This document shows positions 61,307-64,000 of a DNA stretch of 64,000 nt, in pieces; position 1 is the stretch's first letter; each line of letters starts with the position of its first letter. Location of the stretch: assembly GCF_020423045.1 (NCBI RefSeq), contig NZ_CP081943.1, forward strand, positions 1,736,001 to 1,800,000. Reading direction: 5' to 3'. This stretch comes from Pseudomonas sp. MM213. GTDB taxonomy: Bacteria > Pseudomonadota > Gammaproteobacteria > Pseudomonadales > Pseudomonadaceae. The translations under genes were made by a program, and so were the position numbers. Below the pieces are notes generated by a model that made no database searches, was not told the DNA's origin, and saw nothing but the letters and a program-made list of their open reading frames with translations.

Positions 61307-61606
61307 TTACGCTTGTAGCAACCTGTCATTGATGAAGCTAAGCGGCTCGCTCCAGAGCATCCAGCAAACCAAAAACTCCCGAGAAAGCTTATGCCGAGGG
61401 GCCAAATGGATGATGGGTACTGAAACTTCGTGAGATTCGCGCATCTTGACGGAGCTGCTCAGATAAACCGGTAGCACAGGCAAACCTTCAGCCAACAGCT
61501 CATCAACGAGATTTTGGTGCAAACCTGTATGCCCGGTGAACTGATTGACCACCACCCCTTCCACTTTCAGTAATTCATTGTGATCAAGACGTAGCGCTGA
61601 GCTCAC
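61307..61606 (-). pseudogene. C-terminal fragment of a ParA-family ATPase
   Basis: Minus strand: KVEGVVVNQFTGHTGLHQNL, VDELLAEGLPVLPVYLSSSV and RESHEVSVPIIHLAPRHKLS are the C-terminal third of ParA-like partition ATPases (the VVVNxF and SxxxxES steps). The Walker A half is absent. Unrelated to the HTH-ParA at 13295. It could come from a plasmid or integrated element. Confidence 0.6.
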
Positions 61607-61838
61607 AGCGCGATGATTGCACCTAATTTCGGCTGACTGAAACGCTAGGGCAGTAATACCTAATGGAAATAGCTACAAATTCCCTCCAACTGTGACACCC
61701 AGCTATAGGGAGCGGTAGAAGCCGCCAGGATGGCTCAAGCTAGTACAAACTGCTCGGTGCAAACACCGTAGTGATGAATGTAAGCGACAGCAAAGGCTCG
61801 ACTTCGACGAGCTTTGCGGCATGCACGCCTCATGAAGA

Positions 61839-62300
61839 TTAGCGGCGAGCGCAATCACTCATAAAGCGACTCATATCACGAGAAAGGTTGATAAAAAATA
61901 TTTCGTATTGCTGGCTATCCAGTTCATGAAGTCTGAATAGAAACTGGCAGGAAATTTTAAGCGCTATGCATTCGTCGGTCGAAGCGCCACTAAATAGTCT
62001 GGGGCGCATCGCCAGCATTGCAGGAAAACCAACACTTTCCCCCTCGGTAGTCGTTCGGATGACTTTGCGGCCGCCTTCGGTGTCCTGATATATCTCCACA
62101 TGCCCCTTTAGAACGATATAGAAGCAATCTGCGCGTTCTCCTTGGCGATAGAGCATCTCGCCCTCCGCTAATCTGTACAACTCACCGCCCGACAGCACTT
62201 GCTCCACGAAATGGTCCGAGAGGGCTCCGAAAGCGGACATTTGTCGGAACGCCTCGGCAGGAAGAATATCGCTGAGCAAAACTGGGTCGAGAGATTGCAT
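61839..62300 (-). CDS. Cyclic-nucleotide-binding-domain protein
   Basis: 153 residues. CRP-type beta-roll (about 20-130: LYRLAEGEMLYRQGERADCF, YIVLKGHVEIYQDTEGGRKV, VGFPAMLAMRPRLFSGAS) without the C-terminal DNA-binding helix-turn-helix, so it is a sensor-only member. Function unknown. Looks intact; no strong ribosome site. Confidence 0.65.
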   Translation of the reverse strand: MQSLDPVLLSDILPAEAFRQMSAFGALSDHFVEQVLSGGELYRLAEGEMLYRQGERADCFYIVLKGHVEIYQDTEGGRKVIRTTTEGESVGFPAMLAMRPRLFSGASTDECIALKISCQFLFRLHELDSQQYEIFFINLSRDMSRFMSDCARR

Positions 62301-62919
62301 GGCTCTACACCTGCTGTCACTCCCCTACTGGAATAGCACGCTGTGCATGAAGCAGCTAACTCCGTCATGAGAGCCTAGCTGAGAACCGAGCTCTGCGCCT
62401 TTGAGTGGCTGCCAATATGCATGCAAGCATTATAAGACATAAGAGACTGCATGAGCCGATGAACGAGCTCCCTGGCAGACAGGACACCGACTTGCCCCTT
62501 TTTGATTGTCCTTGCGCCAGGCTTCTGGCAGATTGCCGCCCTTGATAGACGTATCGATCTGCTTACCCCCGAAGTAGACAATCTGCCCCCGAGCTCCAAG
62601 AAAAAGAAAAAGAAAAAAGGAGGGGCATCAGAAAGTAAGAGTTGGATACCCCTCCGGAAACAAAGTGTTCTATCAGCTGTTCTGAACAGCCGCCGAACTG
62701 ATCTGCTGCGACAATAGCAACTGCCATACCTGTGATTCGAAACCCACCGAAACGGCCATCAGCAGACATTCGACCGCAGCGCCTGACAGCGAAAACTTTA
62801 TCTGTTCGGCACCCCTTGCCTGCTCGGCCAGCCGGCCGCCATCAAACATCCACGTTCGATAATGGCCGAAGGTTATTAGCGATTGAAAGTCCCCTTTTTA
62901 TTGGAATGGCAAACAGTCC
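62301..62919. other. Non-coding stretch at the right edge of the accessory region
   Basis: No gene supported. Contains an A/G-rich run (CCAAGAAAAAGAAAAAGAAA at 62598-62617). The boundary to core sequence is the stop codon of the dehydrogenase at 62920-62922; no copy of the left palindrome or of the yccA tail is present. Confidence 0.45.
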
Positions 62920-64000
62920 TCAGCCCTGTGATTCACGCGTACTCACGCCGTCTACTAAGCGCCGAATCCCCAGCGGATTGGCGTTCTGCAACGCCTCGTG
63001 CAACAACGCATCCGGGTAGTTCTGGAAGCACACCGGACGTAGGAAACGATCAATCGCCAGCGAGCCGACTGAGGTCCCCCGCGAATCGGACGTCGCCGGG
63101 TACGGCCCGCCATGCACCATCGCCTCGCAAACCTCGACACCCGTCGGATAACCATTGAGCAAAATCCGCCCGACCTTTTCCTGCAGCGCCTCCGCGAGCC
63201 AGCGGTACTCCAGCAATTCCTCGGCCTCACCAATCAGCGTCGCCGTCAGTTGCCCGCGCAGGCCATGCAACGCTGCCGCCAGCTGAGCCCGATCTTCGAC
63301 TTCGATGACGATGGTGGTTGGTCCGAAGACTTCTTCCTGAAGCAGTTCGTCGCCCATGAGCAACAGACTGACATCAGCCTTGAACACTTGCGGATGAGCC
63401 TGATTCCCCAGTTGAGGCTTGCCCGCCAGATGCGTCAGCCCCGGATGTTCGTGCAGTTCGCCAAGGCCCCGGCTGTAGCTGGCCAGCGCGCCGGCATTGA
63501 GCATGGTTTGCGCCGGTTGCTGGTTCATGCTGGCGCAAAAGCTTTCCAGAAGCAGGCTGAACTGCGGCGACCGCAAACCAATGACCAAACCTGGATTGGT
63601 GCAAAACTGACCGCAACCCAGTGTCACCGATGCGGCCAATTGCGCGGCAATCTGCTCGCCACGTACCGCGAGCGCTTTGGGCAACAGGAACACCGGGTTG
63701 ATGCTCGACATCTCGGCAAACACCGGGATCGGCTGCGGCCGGGTCGCGGCCATGTGGCTCAGGGCATTGCCGCCCTTGAGCGAACCGGTGAAGCCCACGG
63801 CCTGAATCGCCGGATGCTTGACCAGCCATTCACCGACGCCACCGCCATAAATCATGTTGAACACGCCGGCCGGCATCTCGGTGCGCTCGGCGGCGCGGAT
63901 GATGGCATCCGCCACCCATTCGGCCGTCGCCAAGTGCCCGCTGTGGGCTTTGAACACCACCGGGCAACCGGCCGCCAGTGCCGAGGCGGTATCACCACCG
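62920..64000 (-). CDS. Alpha-ketoglutarate-semialdehyde (2,5-dioxovalerate)-type aldehyde dehydrogenase, 5' end outside window
   Basis: The frame is open to the end of the window. Motifs: GFTGSLKGGNALSHMAATRP, EMSSINPVFLLP (Glu), catalytic Cys in LGCGQFCTNPGLVIG, and LQEEVFGPTTIVIEV. This matches the NADP-dependent ketoglutarate-semialdehyde dehydrogenase type used in sugar-acid (glucarate, arabinose) catabolism. GC-rich core-genome composition. It forms the right-hand chromosomal flank of the accessory region; upstream neighbours are not visible. Confidence 0.85.
   Translation of the reverse strand, partial: GGDTASALAAGCPVVFKAHSGHLATAEWVADAIIRAAERTEMPAGVFNMIYGGGVGEWLVKHPAIQAVGFTGSLKGGNALSHMAATRPQPIPVFAEMSSINPVFLLPKALAVRGEQIAAQLAASVTLGCGQFCTNPGLVIGLRSPQFSLLLESFCASMNQQPAQTMLNAGALASYSRGLGELHEHPGLTHLAGKPQLGNQAHPQVFKADVSLLLMGDELLQEEVFGPTTIVIEVEDRAQLAAALHGLRGQLTATLIGEAEELLEYRWLAEALQEKVGRILLNGYPTGVEVCEAMVHGGPYPATSDSRGTSVGSLAIDRFLRPVCFQNYPDALLHEALQNANPLGIRRLVDGVSTRESQG

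Noticed and set aside
1..64000. tRNA or rRNA genes as integration target
   Set aside because: I scanned both element edges and large gaps for tRNA-like ends and saw none; the left junction is in a protein gene.

Overview
The window looks like a Pseudomonas chromosome, probably of the fluorescens/putida breadth. The two edges carry GC-rich genes typical of that genus: a FUSC-family transporter, an EamA transporter and an Lrp regulator on the left, and an alpha-ketoglutarate-semialdehyde-type dehydrogenase on the right. Almost everything from about 2.54 kb to 62.9 kb is accessory: AT-rich recombinases, defence-like genes, duplicated antitoxins, decayed insertion sequences and gene fragments.

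Layout. 0-2.5 kb: core genes, a terminator, and the last 19 codons of a YccA/Bax-inhibitor-like gene cut off at about 2,539, which marks the left edge of an insertion. 2.8-9.6 kb: a tightly overlapping operon of three tyrosine-recombinase-like proteins and one HTH/coiled-coil protein, presumably the mobility module. 9.8-39 kb: cargo. It contains a GNAT operon, an HTH-ParA ATPase, a 4TM membrane protein with an MBL-fold hydrolase, an E2-E1-JAB fusion coupled to another MBL-fold hydrolase, a CoiA-like predicted nuclease, AbrB and Xre antitoxins, a Fic-like protein, an ADP-ribosyltransferase remnant with a pentapeptide-repeat protein, an ABC three-component system whose effector component is truncated, and a second MBL/4TM pair. 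Short GCCGGGC-GCCCG hairpins recur between these units and flank at least three of them, giving the cargo a cassette-like look.

39.7-62.9 kb: a second accessory stretch. It holds a lipoprotein gene; a catabolic cluster with a FixL/FixJ-type two-component pair, acyl-CoA synthetase, 4-OT tautomerase, aldehyde dehydrogenase, old-yellow-enzyme-like flavoprotein, OsmC-like protein and FadL/TodX-like outer-membrane porin; a LysR/cupin/amine-oxidase cluster with a broken SDR; an internally deleted IS66; a diguanylate cyclase with an in-frame amber codon; and fragments of LysE, ParA and other genes.

The most interesting biology is the repeated pairing of an MBL-fold hydrolase with a 249-residue four-TM protein. 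One copy sits beside a complete ubiquitin-like conjugation/deconjugation fusion (E2-E1-JAB). This resembles an immune signalling or effector module that I cannot match to a named system. All functional statements come from reading motifs and context; no database search was run.
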